Assembly: GCA_021818865.1 (NCBI GenBank)
Contig: JAKASX010000013.1
Location: forward strand, 1-56,684
From: Acidobacteriota bacterium
GTDB taxonomy: Bacteria > Acidobacteriota > Terriglobia > Acidiferrales > UBA7541
Reading direction: 5' to 3'
DNA length: 56,684 nt
Part shown: piece after piece, positions 47,392-55,584 of the stretch
Layout: every line of letters begins with the position of its first letter
Position numbering within the stretch: position 1 is the stretch's first letter
Made by a program: the position numbers and the translations under genes
The notes under the pieces: generated by a model
What the model saw: the letters and a program-made list of their open reading frames with translations, nothing else
Databases searched by the model: none
What the model was told of the DNA's origin: nothing

Positions 47392-49806
47392 CTACTCCGA
47401 CCGCAGCGCACTGGCTGGATCAACTCGCATGGCACGACGCGCAGGCATGTAACTGGCGGCGAGTGCGACGGCGAGTGCGAGGGCGAAGGCCGCTCCCATG
47501 GCCGCGGGATCATCCGGGCTGACGCCATGAAGAAGGCTAGCCATCAATCGCATTGCGCCAAGCGCCAAAACGACCCCCACGCCGGCGCCAAGAGCGGCCA
47601 GCTTGAGGCCCTGTCCGACCACCAGTCGAAGCACTTCGCTGCGCTGGGCTCCAAGCGCCATGCGTAGCCCAATCTCCTGCGTCCGGCCGTTCACGAGATA
47701 TGCGACTACTCCGTACAGCCCGATCGCCGCAAGAAATACGCCCAACAGGCTGAGTCCTGCGGCCAGTCCCACCGCTGTACGATCGCTCCAGAGCGCATCC
47801 TGCATCAATTGGCTCATTGTCATCACGTCTACGATCATCGCGCCTGGATTTAGAGATTGAATCCTCCTCCGCACTTCGGGCGCAAGGGCTCGCGGGCTCC
47901 GGGCCGTTTCCACGATGAGCGTGCCCTCTCCGACCGGCTTTTGTGCGAAGGGGAAATAGATGTAGGGCTCGGGCGGCTCATGCACATCCTCGATCTTGGC
48001 ATTTTCGGCGATGCCGACAATCCGGAACTGAACCCCATCGACCACGATGACGCTGCCAATAGCGTCTCCCCTCGGCCAAAAGCGATGCTCCATGGCCTCG
48101 TCGACAATCGCCACTTTTGCCGCCGCCGGTCCGTCGGACTCCGCGAAGGCACGGCCCTTCATGATTGTGGTTCGCATGACCTCAAAATAATTCGGCGCCA
48201 CGCTGTTGAACTTGATGTTGATCGTGGGCTGGCCCTGGGGAAATTCGACACCCGGGATGGAGACCGGGACCGTTGCGCCGCCTCCGGACATGCCGAGGGG
48301 TGGTCGCATGGCAAATGTAGCGCGCCGCGCGCCCGGCAGTGCGGCGACGCCGTGAGCGAACCGCTCGTAAAACTCCCAGGTTGGCTCGGCCGGTTTGCCA
48401 TTTTTCACTGTGGGCCGGGGAGATAGATCCACCAGCAATAGCTTCTCATGCCAATCGAAGCCCAGATTTGCCTGGAGGGTACGGAGCAGGCTTTCCAGCA
48501 ACAAGCCAGCCGCGCTCATCAAAACCACCGCCAATGCCACTTCGCCGACAACGAAGGCGCTTCGCATCCTGTGTCTGGCAGAGCGGCCGCCGACGCGTCC
48601 TCCGTCGTTCTTCAGTGCGGGTACGATGGCCATCCTTGACGCGGGAATGGCAGGTGTGAGGCCGAAAATCAGAACGGCGACGACACTCGCAGCAAGGGTG
48701 AACGCCGCGACCGGCCCATTGATCCGAAGATTCGCGCCTATTGGAATCGGGGCTGGCGGCAGAAGCGCAGGTTGCAGGTGGATAAGCCACGAGGCCAGGA
48801 GTACGGCCACTCCCGCACCCGCCAAGCCGAGCACCGCACTTTCAGTGAGGAGCTGGCGGACGAGCCGCCAGCGGCTTGCACCGACGGCCAAGCGGACGGC
48901 GGTCTCCCGACGGCGAGTCTCCGATTGGGCTACAAGGAGACCGGCGATATTGGCGCACGCAATCAGCAGCACAAGCCCGGTTAGCGCCAGAAGGAAGCTC
49001 GTTGGCACAAGAGCCTTCGCGAGCCGCTGGCTCTCCGAAACCAAGCCGAAAGAGCGTGCCGCGTTGCTTGCCGGATATTCGTTGACCAGCCGAGTTGCGA
49101 TTGCAGTTAGCTGTGTTCGCGCTTGACGCGCGCTGGCATCTTCCTTGAGCCGACCGACCAAGTCCAGGTCGCGAAATTTGCGGCTGGCAAGCTCCGCTGA
49201 GCTGTAGGAAACGCTCAGGGGCAACCAGGCTTCCGCCGGCAGCCCTTTCGCCAAGCCCGTAAACGAGGGCGGAGCTATGCCAATCACGGCGTAGCTCCTG
49301 CCATTGAAAACGACGCTCTTTCCCACCAGTCCCGGGTTTCCCCCGAATAGACCCTGCCAAAGCGCGTAGCTCAGGACAATGGCTGGCGCTTCCGAAGACT
49401 GCGAGTCCGGCGAGAGCATCCGTCCACGATGCGCCTCGATCCCGAGCACCCGAAAATAGTTCCGCGAAACGTAATGGACGGTGATCAGCCGTGGATTCCC
49501 TTCCACTCGCAGAAACCCTCCGTGCCTCGAGTACGCGAGGATTCCGGAGAACGCAGAACACTGCTCGCCAATGTCGCGATAATCAGGAAATGAGAAATGA
49601 TCGTCTTCTCCCTGTGGGGTGCTGCTGACTAGCCTCACGAGATGAGCAGGATTCTTGCCTGGCAGCGGGCGAAGGAAATAGGCCTCGGCAACGCTGAAGA
49701 TCGTGCTATTGACGCCGATGCCGAGGGCAAGCGTGAGAATCGCGAAAACCGCGAGGGCCGGATTGCGTCCCAAGCCGCGCAGCGCGTAGCGCAGGTCGTT
49801 CCACAT
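47392..49806 (-). CDS. Second ADOP-type ABC transporter permease, within the element
   Basis: 804 residues. N-terminal span FAILTLALGIGVNSTIFSVAEAYFL, MacB-like core, then FtsX unit SFLLALTGLVLLIACANIAGLLVAQSETRRRETAVRLAVGA. A second core and FtsX unit follow (LSLLGVFLAAIGLYGVVAYLVNGRTQEIGLRMALGAQ), ending ASYMPARRAMRVDPASALRSE. GGAGGTGACC precedes the ATG at 49806, deciding against the longer frame to 49938. No ATPase gene adjacent. Shares design with the permease at 31769-34249 but is clearly a separate paralogue. It stands between the methyltransferase and the unknown gene, so it looks like cargo or a local insertion. Confidence 0.9.
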   Translation of the reverse strand: MWNDLRYALRGLGRNPALAVFAILTLALGIGVNSTIFSVAEAYFLRPLPGKNPAHLVRLVSSTPQGEDDHFSFPDYRDIGEQCSAFSGILAYSRHGGFLRVEGNPRLITVHYVSRNYFRVLGIEAHRGRMLSPDSQSSEAPAIVLSYALWQGLFGGNPGLVGKSVVFNGRSYAVIGIAPPSFTGLAKGLPAEAWLPLSVSYSSAELASRKFRDLDLVGRLKEDASARQARTQLTAIATRLVNEYPASNAARSFGLVSESQRLAKALVPTSFLLALTGLVLLIACANIAGLLVAQSETRRRETAVRLAVGASRWRLVRQLLTESAVLGLAGAGVAVLLASWLIHLQPALLPPAPIPIGANLRINGPVAAFTLAASVVAVLIFGLTPAIPASRMAIVPALKNDGGRVGGRSARHRMRSAFVVGEVALAVVLMSAAGLLLESLLRTLQANLGFDWHEKLLLVDLSPRPTVKNGKPAEPTWEFYERFAHGVAALPGARRATFAMRPPLGMSGGGATVPVSIPGVEFPQGQPTINIKFNSVAPNYFEVMRTTIMKGRAFAESDGPAAAKVAIVDEAMEHRFWPRGDAIGSVIVVDGVQFRIVGIAENAKIEDVHEPPEPYIYFPFAQKPVGEGTLIVETARSPRALAPEVRRRIQSLNPGAMIVDVMTMSQLMQDALWSDRTAVGLAAGLSLLGVFLAAIGLYGVVAYLVNGRTQEIGLRMALGAQRSEVLRLVVGQGLKLAALGAGVGVVLALGAMRLMASLLHGVSPDDPAAMGAAFALALAVALAASYMPARRAMRVDPASALRSE

Positions 49807-50155
49807 GGTCACCTCCAGGTGGCCCCGTGGCTGTCCCCCGCAGCCCTGGATTTGGTACGTAGGTCGTCCAACTCCAGTTTCATACTTTTCCGTGCATGTG
49901 GCTCTCCATTCCGACCTTGGCCAATTCACTTTAATCAAAACGCTTAGGTTCGGTCGGACGCAATCTTCTGCTTACCGGTGGCCGATCTCGGACGTTCGGT
50001 GTCCGAAAGCGGACGGAGGCGCGCATTTGTACAGCGGGCGCGCGAACGCGATTTTCACGAAGCAGTGCAAGGGTGTTTATCGAGTTCAGGCCACACAAAA
50101 CCCAGCAAGCAAGCGACCAGGAAGGTTGGGGACAAGGGGAACAAAGGAACCAGCG
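49807..50155. other. Divergent gap upstream of the helicase gene cluster
   Basis: About 350 bases between the ADOP start and the first gene of the plus-strand trio. The downstream frame stays open through it but codes for no recognisable sequence. Promoters for both sides are expected; none could be assigned with confidence. Confidence 0.35.
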
Positions 50156-50908
50156 ATGAAAAACGCTCACCAGCGCTTTGGAACCGTTGCGTTCGCGAAG
50201 CGCGTGAAGGACACCACCACCCAGATCCGGGTGCACATGGACCGGCTTATTGCGGAACCAGCGAAAGACGCCCGCGGGCCGGTGCCCACCCATCTTCTCT
50301 CAATGCTGGGAAGCGATGCGGAAATCGGGGCTTTGTGGGCAGCGGTGACTGAGGGGGCGTTCTTCCAGATTCGAATCCCCGGCACTCCACCATTTGCGTC
50401 ATCTCTCGGTCCCGAGGCGCAATGCTTTCGCGCGAGTGTGATGGCGCCCGGGCAAAAGCGCCCTGTCCGTCATCTTGTTGCCTTGTCAGTGGAGATGCTG
50501 AAAACGAGGCCAGGAACGGATCGCGAGGGGAATCGCACCATCCTGTGTGACAGTGATCCAACGTTTGTGCTCTATCGGGTGGCGCGCCGGTTTGGCGTGC
50601 CAGTCGTTCCGCAGTGGGCGCCGTGGTTCATGCGAGAGTTGGAACGACACAAGGCGATCCAACCGTTGCTCGGCTTGGGATGCTCGCCGGTGCTGGTGAA
50701 GGGAAGCAAGGAAACGTTCCTCAGTTGGATCGGGAAGGCGCTCAAGGCCGGCTCGGTCCGGATACCGGAGGAGAACGGGACCATCGCCTGGAAGCTGCCC
50801 GCGAATTTCCTGAACCGGCCTGCATTGCCCGAAGGAAAAATCGGCGGGTTGGCTTCCAGCGCAAGTCGGAGCAAAGCGGCTGAGGAGGGGTTGTGCAAGT
50901 CATTTTGA
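50156..50908 (+). CDS. Unknown 250-residue protein, first gene of the helicase cluster
   Basis: No recognised family. The ATG at 50156 is preferred to upstream in-frame starts because sequence before it has no family-like composition. Features: a helical N-terminus (RFGTVAFAKRVKDTTTQIRVHMDRLI) and a conserved-looking central part (FQIRIPGTPPFASSLGPEAQCFRASV). The end is Ser/Lys-rich (SASRSKAAEEGLCKSF). No signal peptide or membrane span. It overlaps the next gene by 16 bases and precedes the SNF2-like helicase, so the three are probably co-transcribed. A DNA-transaction role is inferred from context only. Confidence 0.7.
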   Translation: MKNAHQRFGTVAFAKRVKDTTTQIRVHMDRLIAEPAKDARGPVPTHLLSMLGSDAEIGALWAAVTEGAFFQIRIPGTPPFASSLGPEAQCFRASVMAPGQKRPVRHLVALSVEMLKTRPGTDREGNRTILCDSDPTFVLYRVARRFGVPVVPQWAPWFMRELERHKAIQPLLGLGCSPVLVKGSKETFLSWIGKALKAGSVRIPEENGTIAWKLPANFLNRPALPEGKIGGLASSASRSKAAEEGLCKSF

Positions 50909-51369
50909 AAGTGTGGAGCAGCAATTCGGATCACAATGGTGGGTGCGACTTCGCGCTGGTCGAGGTCACTCCGGACTTTGCGAGGCTTGCCTTGCGCCGA
51001 ATCAAAGTCCTGCGTGAGCAAAAGGCGCTCGATCCCGCCGTGGACGAGACGTACTGCTGGGATTCCGCGGCGCTGTTCTTCAGCCCCTGGGCTGGTCCCG
51101 TCGGTGGCACCCGAGAGGGCGAGGCGTCGCGTCTGAAGCTGGAGGAGCAACTGGACCTCCTTCAGATCGATAGGCACGAGGTTGTCACCGCCTCAGAAGA
51201 TTTCGCCGTTCCACAAAGCCAGATCGGGCGGGTCGAATGCGTGCAGATGGTCGTGAGGGAGGACGGTATTGCCTTCACTGCAATCCCGAAGCACACGGAC
51301 CTTTGCGTGACGTCGGCTGAAATCCCCAAAGAAATTTTTGAACGGTCTGTGACCCCGACCAATAGCTGA
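50893..51369 (+). CDS. Unknown 158-residue protein, coupled to the preceding gene
   Basis: GTG start at 50893 directly after GAGGAGGGG, lying inside the last 16 bases of the upstream gene, so translation is probably coupled. The sequence is mixed alpha/beta with acidic stretches (KLEEQLDLLQIDRHEVVTASEDF) and a hydrophobic core (CVQMVVREDGIAFTAIPKHTDL). No known domain. The helicase follows after 72 bases. It could be a small regulator or partner of the helicase; this is inference. Confidence 0.7.
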   Translation: MQVILKVWSSNSDHNGGCDFALVEVTPDFARLALRRIKVLREQKALDPAVDETYCWDSAALFFSPWAGPVGGTREGEASRLKLEEQLDLLQIDRHEVVTASEDFAVPQSQIGRVECVQMVVREDGIAFTAIPKHTDLCVTSAEIPKEIFERSVTPTNS

Positions 51370-51441
51370 GAATTCTCGCCTTTCATTCTTTCCCCTTGCA
51401 AGAGGCATCCGCTTTCATTCCGTAAAGAAGAGGACAAGACT

Positions 51442-53781
51442 GTGCAATTGCCAAACGAAATCGATTCGATCACCGCATATCTCCGCGCATGGAGCTCCCA
51501 GCTCGGTGAAAGGATTCTTGCGACTTACCCGCCGCTGCAGGCCGTCGAAGATCCGCCTTCGCCGCTGATCGGGCAACTGCTGCGGAGACCCTTTCCTGCA
51601 CAGGCTCTGGCCATTATGGGCGTGGTGAAACGCTGGAACAAAGCCTGCGCCGCCGCGGTGATCGCGGAATGCGGCACGGGCAAGACGCTGATCTCACTTG
51701 CGGCGGCGCACGTTCACAGCGCGGGGCGACCGTTCACTGGATTGGCGATGGTTCCGCCTCAATTGGTGGAGAAATGGGCCCGAGAGGCGTTTCGCACGGT
51801 ACCCCGTATTCGCGTGTTCTTCATCGACGGGCTGCGGGCGCGGACAAGCGCAAATGGCCATGCTGGAGTGAACGAAGTCAGGCTGCGGCATGGACGTATT
51901 GTTCGAGAAGGGCTGCGGACCACACTGACCGAGTTGCGGCTGCGAAAGACCGCGCACACGGCACGGGAGCGTTGGGATTCCATATGCCAGTCGCCGGCAC
52001 TTTTCATTGTCGGGCGCGATCGGGGGAAGCTCAGCTATTTCTGGCGGCATGCCTACGCAGTCGCTGAGAGCGGCCGCTACCAGGGGAGCGTTGTCAATCC
52101 AGACACCGGCTGCCCGATCTACCTGGGTGAAGACGGAGAGCGGCTTCTGCGTGCCGATTTCAAGAAGGCCAAGCTGAGCGAGATTCTTGGCAACCACAAC
52201 AGCGACGAACCCCGCAAGCCTCGGCGAGCCATCTACAGCGCGCTGTGGCAGGCCGACGGGACGAAAACCAGGCGGTTCGCCCCGGTGGATTTCATCGGGC
52301 GGTACACGCCCGATTTCTTTGATTACGCCATCGCCGATGAAGTGCACGAGCTGAAAGGGGATACGGCGCAGGGGAACGCGCTGGGCACGCTGGCCGCCTG
52401 CGCGCGACACACGGTGGTTCTGACCGGGACGCTGCTCGGAGGATATGCGGACGAGGTGTTCAACATTCTCTACCGGCTCGAGCCGGCCAAGATGGTTGCC
52501 GAAGGATTCGAGTACGGAGAAGCGGGTGTGCGGGCTTTCACGGAGACCTATGGCCTGTTGGAGAAGGTGACGGTGATCGAGCCTACCGACAACGCTTGCT
52601 CGGAGGCGCGCGTGACGAAACGCGTGCGCCGCCGCCCGGGCGCCTCGCCGCTGCTCTTTGGCCGCTTCTTGATGAGCTTGGGGGCCTTCATTTCACTCGA
52701 AGACATCTCGGAGGCGCTGCCGCCTTACCGGGAAGAGGTCGTTAGCGTGGAGATGGACCCTCAGCTGAAGGAGGCCTACAAAAAGCTCGAAGAAGACGTG
52801 AAGTGCACTCTCAAACAGCACCGTGGGAATCAGTCGGTGATAAGCGTAGCGTTGAACGCCTTGTTGCTTTATCCGGACCGGCCGTTCCATTTCGGGGACC
52901 TGTTTGGGTGGGAATACGACCCGGAGACGCAACGGCGAGAGAAGTTCCTCATCGCCGAGACCGAAGACCTGGACGAGGAACGCGTCTACGCGAAGGAGCG
53001 CCGGCTGGTGGAGGAAGTGAAAGCGGAACTCGGGTGCGGTCGTCGCTGCCAGATCTATGCCGTGTACACGCAGAAGCGCGATGTGACGCGGCGCCTGGAG
53101 CGAATCCTCAGCGACGCCGGGATCCGTGTGGCCGTGCTTACGACGGAAGTACCGCCGGAGGCGCGGGAGGCGTGGTACGAGCGGCAGCTCCGGGCCGGCG
53201 TGCAGGCGGTCATCTGCCACCCGAAACTAGTGCAGACGGGGCTCGACCTGATCGAGTTTCCCACGATCCTCTTCTACGAAACCGGTTACTCGATCTACGT
53301 CCTTCGCCAAGCCAGCCGGAGAAGTTGGCGGATTGGCCAACGAGCACCAGTCAACGTGAAATTCCTCCATTACGCCGAGACGATGCAAGAGACGTGTTTA
53401 CGGCTCATGGGGAAAAAGCTTCTGGTTTCCCTGGCCATGGAAGGCAAGTTCTCATCGGAAGGGCTGCAAGCCATAAACGACGACGATGACATCTTGATGG
53501 CGATGGCGCGCGAGCTGGTCACGGAGAAAGGGATTGGCGAGAATGCCGACCTAGTCTGGTCGCAGCTCCAAAGGAAGCAGGAAGAAGTTTTCGGTGTGCA
53601 CGCTCCCCAAGTCGAGGAACCGAAGATCGAATCGGCCAAAGATGTAGTGCCGTTCTTGGCGGAGATGCAGACCGACGGAAACCAGCAGATCCCAATGGAA
53701 ACGAGCCTTGGATCGGTTCGCCTTGAGAATCCACGGCGGAGCCCAACCATCACGCCCGAGGGACAGCTCACCCTGTTCTGA
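51442..53781 (+). CDS. SNF2-like superfamily 2 helicase
   Basis: 779 residues, cytosolic. Motifs in order: I AECGTGKT (75-82), II DEVH (299-302), III TGT (328-330), V QTGLDL (598-603), VI QASRRSWRIGQR (623-634). The last is typical of SNF2-type DNA translocases. Between motifs Ia and II lies a ~160-residue insertion (~125-285) with His-, Arg- and Gly-rich segments, including GRDRGKLSYFWRHAYAV. The start is GTG with AAGAAGAGGAC upstream. The C-terminus is acidic and ends PEGQLTLF, perhaps a partner-binding tail. Together with SSB, methyltransferase and two small genes it suggests DNA remodelling by the element. Confidence 0.9.
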   Translation: MQLPNEIDSITAYLRAWSSQLGERILATYPPLQAVEDPPSPLIGQLLRRPFPAQALAIMGVVKRWNKACAAAVIAECGTGKTLISLAAAHVHSAGRPFTGLAMVPPQLVEKWAREAFRTVPRIRVFFIDGLRARTSANGHAGVNEVRLRHGRIVREGLRTTLTELRLRKTAHTARERWDSICQSPALFIVGRDRGKLSYFWRHAYAVAESGRYQGSVVNPDTGCPIYLGEDGERLLRADFKKAKLSEILGNHNSDEPRKPRRAIYSALWQADGTKTRRFAPVDFIGRYTPDFFDYAIADEVHELKGDTAQGNALGTLAACARHTVVLTGTLLGGYADEVFNILYRLEPAKMVAEGFEYGEAGVRAFTETYGLLEKVTVIEPTDNACSEARVTKRVRRRPGASPLLFGRFLMSLGAFISLEDISEALPPYREEVVSVEMDPQLKEAYKKLEEDVKCTLKQHRGNQSVISVALNALLLYPDRPFHFGDLFGWEYDPETQRREKFLIAETEDLDEERVYAKERRLVEEVKAELGCGRRCQIYAVYTQKRDVTRRLERILSDAGIRVAVLTTEVPPEAREAWYERQLRAGVQAVICHPKLVQTGLDLIEFPTILFYETGYSIYVLRQASRRSWRIGQRAPVNVKFLHYAETMQETCLRLMGKKLLVSLAMEGKFSSEGLQAINDDDDILMAMARELVTEKGIGENADLVWSQLQRKQEEVFGVHAPQVEEPKIESAKDVVPFLAEMQTDGNQQIPMETSLGSVRLENPRRSPTITPEGQLTLF

Positions 53782-54182
53782 GCCATACTGCTGTCCACAT
53801 ACTCGACCGAAATCTAAGAGTCGATTCGTGGGTCGGCTCGAGGCACACTGAGATACGGCGCTCCGGTTTTCGCAGATCGCGTTACGGACGCCCACAATGG
53901 CCAAGCCAGCCCGGCACGCCGTTCATGGAGTGCAAGAGCCTGCGAACCTATACTGTGAGCGCCGCTGCAGCATTGGCCGGCGGAAGTGCCAAATCCACAA
54001 TGACGGCGCCAAACTCGCGCAGCGCCGCCCACCGCGCGTCACGACGCTCTCGGGGCCCTTCGGCCGCCCCGGGGCCTCAGGGTGACGCAACCCGAGGCAC
54101 CATGCCGGAGTCCGTCGTGGAGCGCCATGGATTTGCTTGCAGCTCCGCCGCGCTGTGTCGGCCTGTCTCGCCCAACGCGACA
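53782..54182. other. Gene-free stretch between helicase and anti-sigma gene
   Basis: About 400 bases between convergent genes. Its only clear structure is the hairpin at 54170-54194 spanning the anti-sigma stop codon. The several short ORFs have biased composition and no family features. Confidence 0.35.
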
Positions 54183-54194
54183 TCAGCGTTGGGC
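54170..54194 (-). terminator. Hairpin spanning the anti-sigma stop codon
   Basis: GCCCAACGC (54170-54178) and GCGTTGGGC (54186-54194) pair perfectly over nine bases with a seven-base loop that contains the TGA stop. No T run follows, so terminator function is only possible. Confidence 0.35.
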
Positions 54195-54773
54195 GGCCAT
54201 TCGGGAGCGGAAATACAAAAACCACCACATAGCCGCCAGGAGCCCTGCGGCGAAGATGATCGGGTTGCTGGTGGGGACGGTTTTCCGCAGGACGACTCCC
54301 AGCCGGTTCAAAATGAGCGTTATTTCGCCCGCGCTTATGAAAATCGCCCAGGCGAGGGTTACATTCCGTCTGGCAGGTCGGATGATGTACAGCAACCACA
54401 AGAATGCGGCTATGGACCAAAACGTGATTCTGCCGCCCCAAGTATGGGGCGCGCCCAGCCATGCATCGAGCTGACCACTGACCAGAGGCAGAAATGGGTA
54501 GAGTGTGGTGAACACCGCCAAGACGAGCCATCCCCTTCGCGAACGCAATTCCCACCCGATGCGCTGCATTTCGCGCTTCTCCTTTTCGGCTTCGGACGCG
54601 GCAGGCGCTGCGTTTCGCAGGCCTTCGAGCGGCTTTGCCGCGGCACGGGCCACCCTCTCGAAATCGGGATTTTCGCGGAAGAAACCCTCAACGAGGTGGC
54701 GCGTATCTTCGCTCACTTCGCCGGAAAAATAGAGCGGCAGCAGATCGGTCACTACATCACGTGTCACCTTCAT
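54183..54773 (-). CDS. Putative anti-sigma factor with four membrane helices
   Basis: 196 residues. The N-terminal ~45 residues (MKVTRDVVTDLLPLYFSGEVSEDTRHLVEGFFRENPDF) follow the anti-sigma (ASD/zf-HC2-like) pattern. The zinc-binding His/Cys residues are missing. Four hydrophobic helices fill the C-terminal half, at roughly residues 81-101, 115-134, 139-161 and 169-191. The ATG overlaps the TGA of the sigma gene by four bases (ATGA), showing translational coupling. Probably holds the sigma factor at the inner membrane until a signal arrives. Confidence 0.85.
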   Translation of the reverse strand: MKVTRDVVTDLLPLYFSGEVSEDTRHLVEGFFRENPDFERVARAAAKPLEGLRNAAPAASEAEKEKREMQRIGWELRSRRGWLVLAVFTTLYPFLPLVSGQLDAWLGAPHTWGGRITFWSIAAFLWLLYIIRPARRNVTLAWAIFISAGEITLILNRLGVVLRKTVPTSNPIIFAAGLLAAMWWFLYFRSRMAAQR

Positions 54774-55291
54774 CGTTCTTCTCCGGAAGCAGCCAATTTC
54801 TCGCGCGCGGGGTTTCGGATTTCCATCAGCTTGGCCCGGGCGCGGTGCACCTTTACCTTCGCGGCCGTCACGGAAATTTCCAGGGCGGCGGCGATTTCTT
54901 CGTAGGGCATATCGTCTACCGCGCGCATCAGCAGTACGGCGCGATCGATTTCCGGCAAGCATTGGAGCGCCGCGAAGACCGCGCTGAGCTCCTGCTTCTG
55001 TTCGAGATGCGCGTGGGCGCCGATCTGCGCCTCGGGTTCTTGCTCGCCGAGCGCCGCCCGTGTCCGCGAACGCCGCTGTAAATCGCGATACGCGTTGCGA
55101 GCGATGATGAAGAGGTAGCTCTTCACCGTGGGCTCACGAATGGGCTGGCCTGCCTGGAGCGCCCGCAAGAACGTGTCGGCAGTGATGTCGTCGGCCATCG
55201 TCGCGTCGCCGCACAAGAACAGAGCGAATCGCCGGACCGCCGGAGCGTATTTCTCGTAGAGGCCATCGAAGTCCATCGCTCTGTTTGTCAC
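54770..55291 (-). CDS. ECF-type RNA polymerase sigma factor
   Basis: 173 residues. Region 2 (FDGLYEKYAPAVRRFALFLCGDATMADDITADTFLRAL) and region 4 (LPEIDRAVLLMRAVDDMPYEEIAAALEISVTAAKVKVHRARAKL) are typical of the extracytoplasmic-function family. Directs transcription of a specific regulon when freed from its anti-sigma partner, which overlaps its 3' end by four bases. An autoregulatory promoter is expected upstream but was not identified. It opposes the strand of the helicase cluster. Confidence 0.95.
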   Translation of the reverse strand: MTNRAMDFDGLYEKYAPAVRRFALFLCGDATMADDITADTFLRALQAGQPIREPTVKSYLFIIARNAYRDLQRRSRTRAALGEQEPEAQIGAHAHLEQKQELSAVFAALQCLPEIDRAVLLMRAVDDMPYEEIAAALEISVTAAKVKVHRARAKLMEIRNPAREKLAASGEER

Positions 55292-55584
55292 ATAGATTAC
55301 GCACGAGCCGGCAGAAAGTTACAAAGAATATCCGAAGGGCTGGCCCCTCTGTGCGGCACGGTGACAGGGGGTCAGCTCATATCAGGAGCGGATGGCCCCC
55401 GCCTCCGTTGACGGCCGGCCGATGGGCTCTTCGCCAAACAGGCGCGTCTCTAAGGCTCTTCGCCTGTCGTGTTTTACACCCAGAGAAGCGAAGATTTTGG
55501 CTGGAATGAATTGCGAGAAGGAGTACCCCGATACGTGTGGCGGCGGAAGTGAAATCCGTAGGGCGAACGAAAGGAGTAGGCGCA

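Noticed and set aside
46314-53781. DISARM-like or restriction-modification system from methyltransferase plus SNF2 helicase
   Set aside because: No DUF1998, PLD nuclease or restriction subunit was found, and the methyltransferase is separated from the helicase by an opposite-strand permease. The idea stays open only as an unnamed cluster.
54170-54194. attC-like site (GCCCAAC and GTTGGGC arms as in integron cassettes)
   Set aside because: The arms fit the core-site consensus, but the whole palindrome is only 25 bp, lacks inner L boxes, and no integron integrase is present.
53925-54905. Plus-strand 326-residue ORF opposite the anti-sigma gene
   Set aside because: Shadow of the sigma/anti-sigma genes, with biased composition and no domain.
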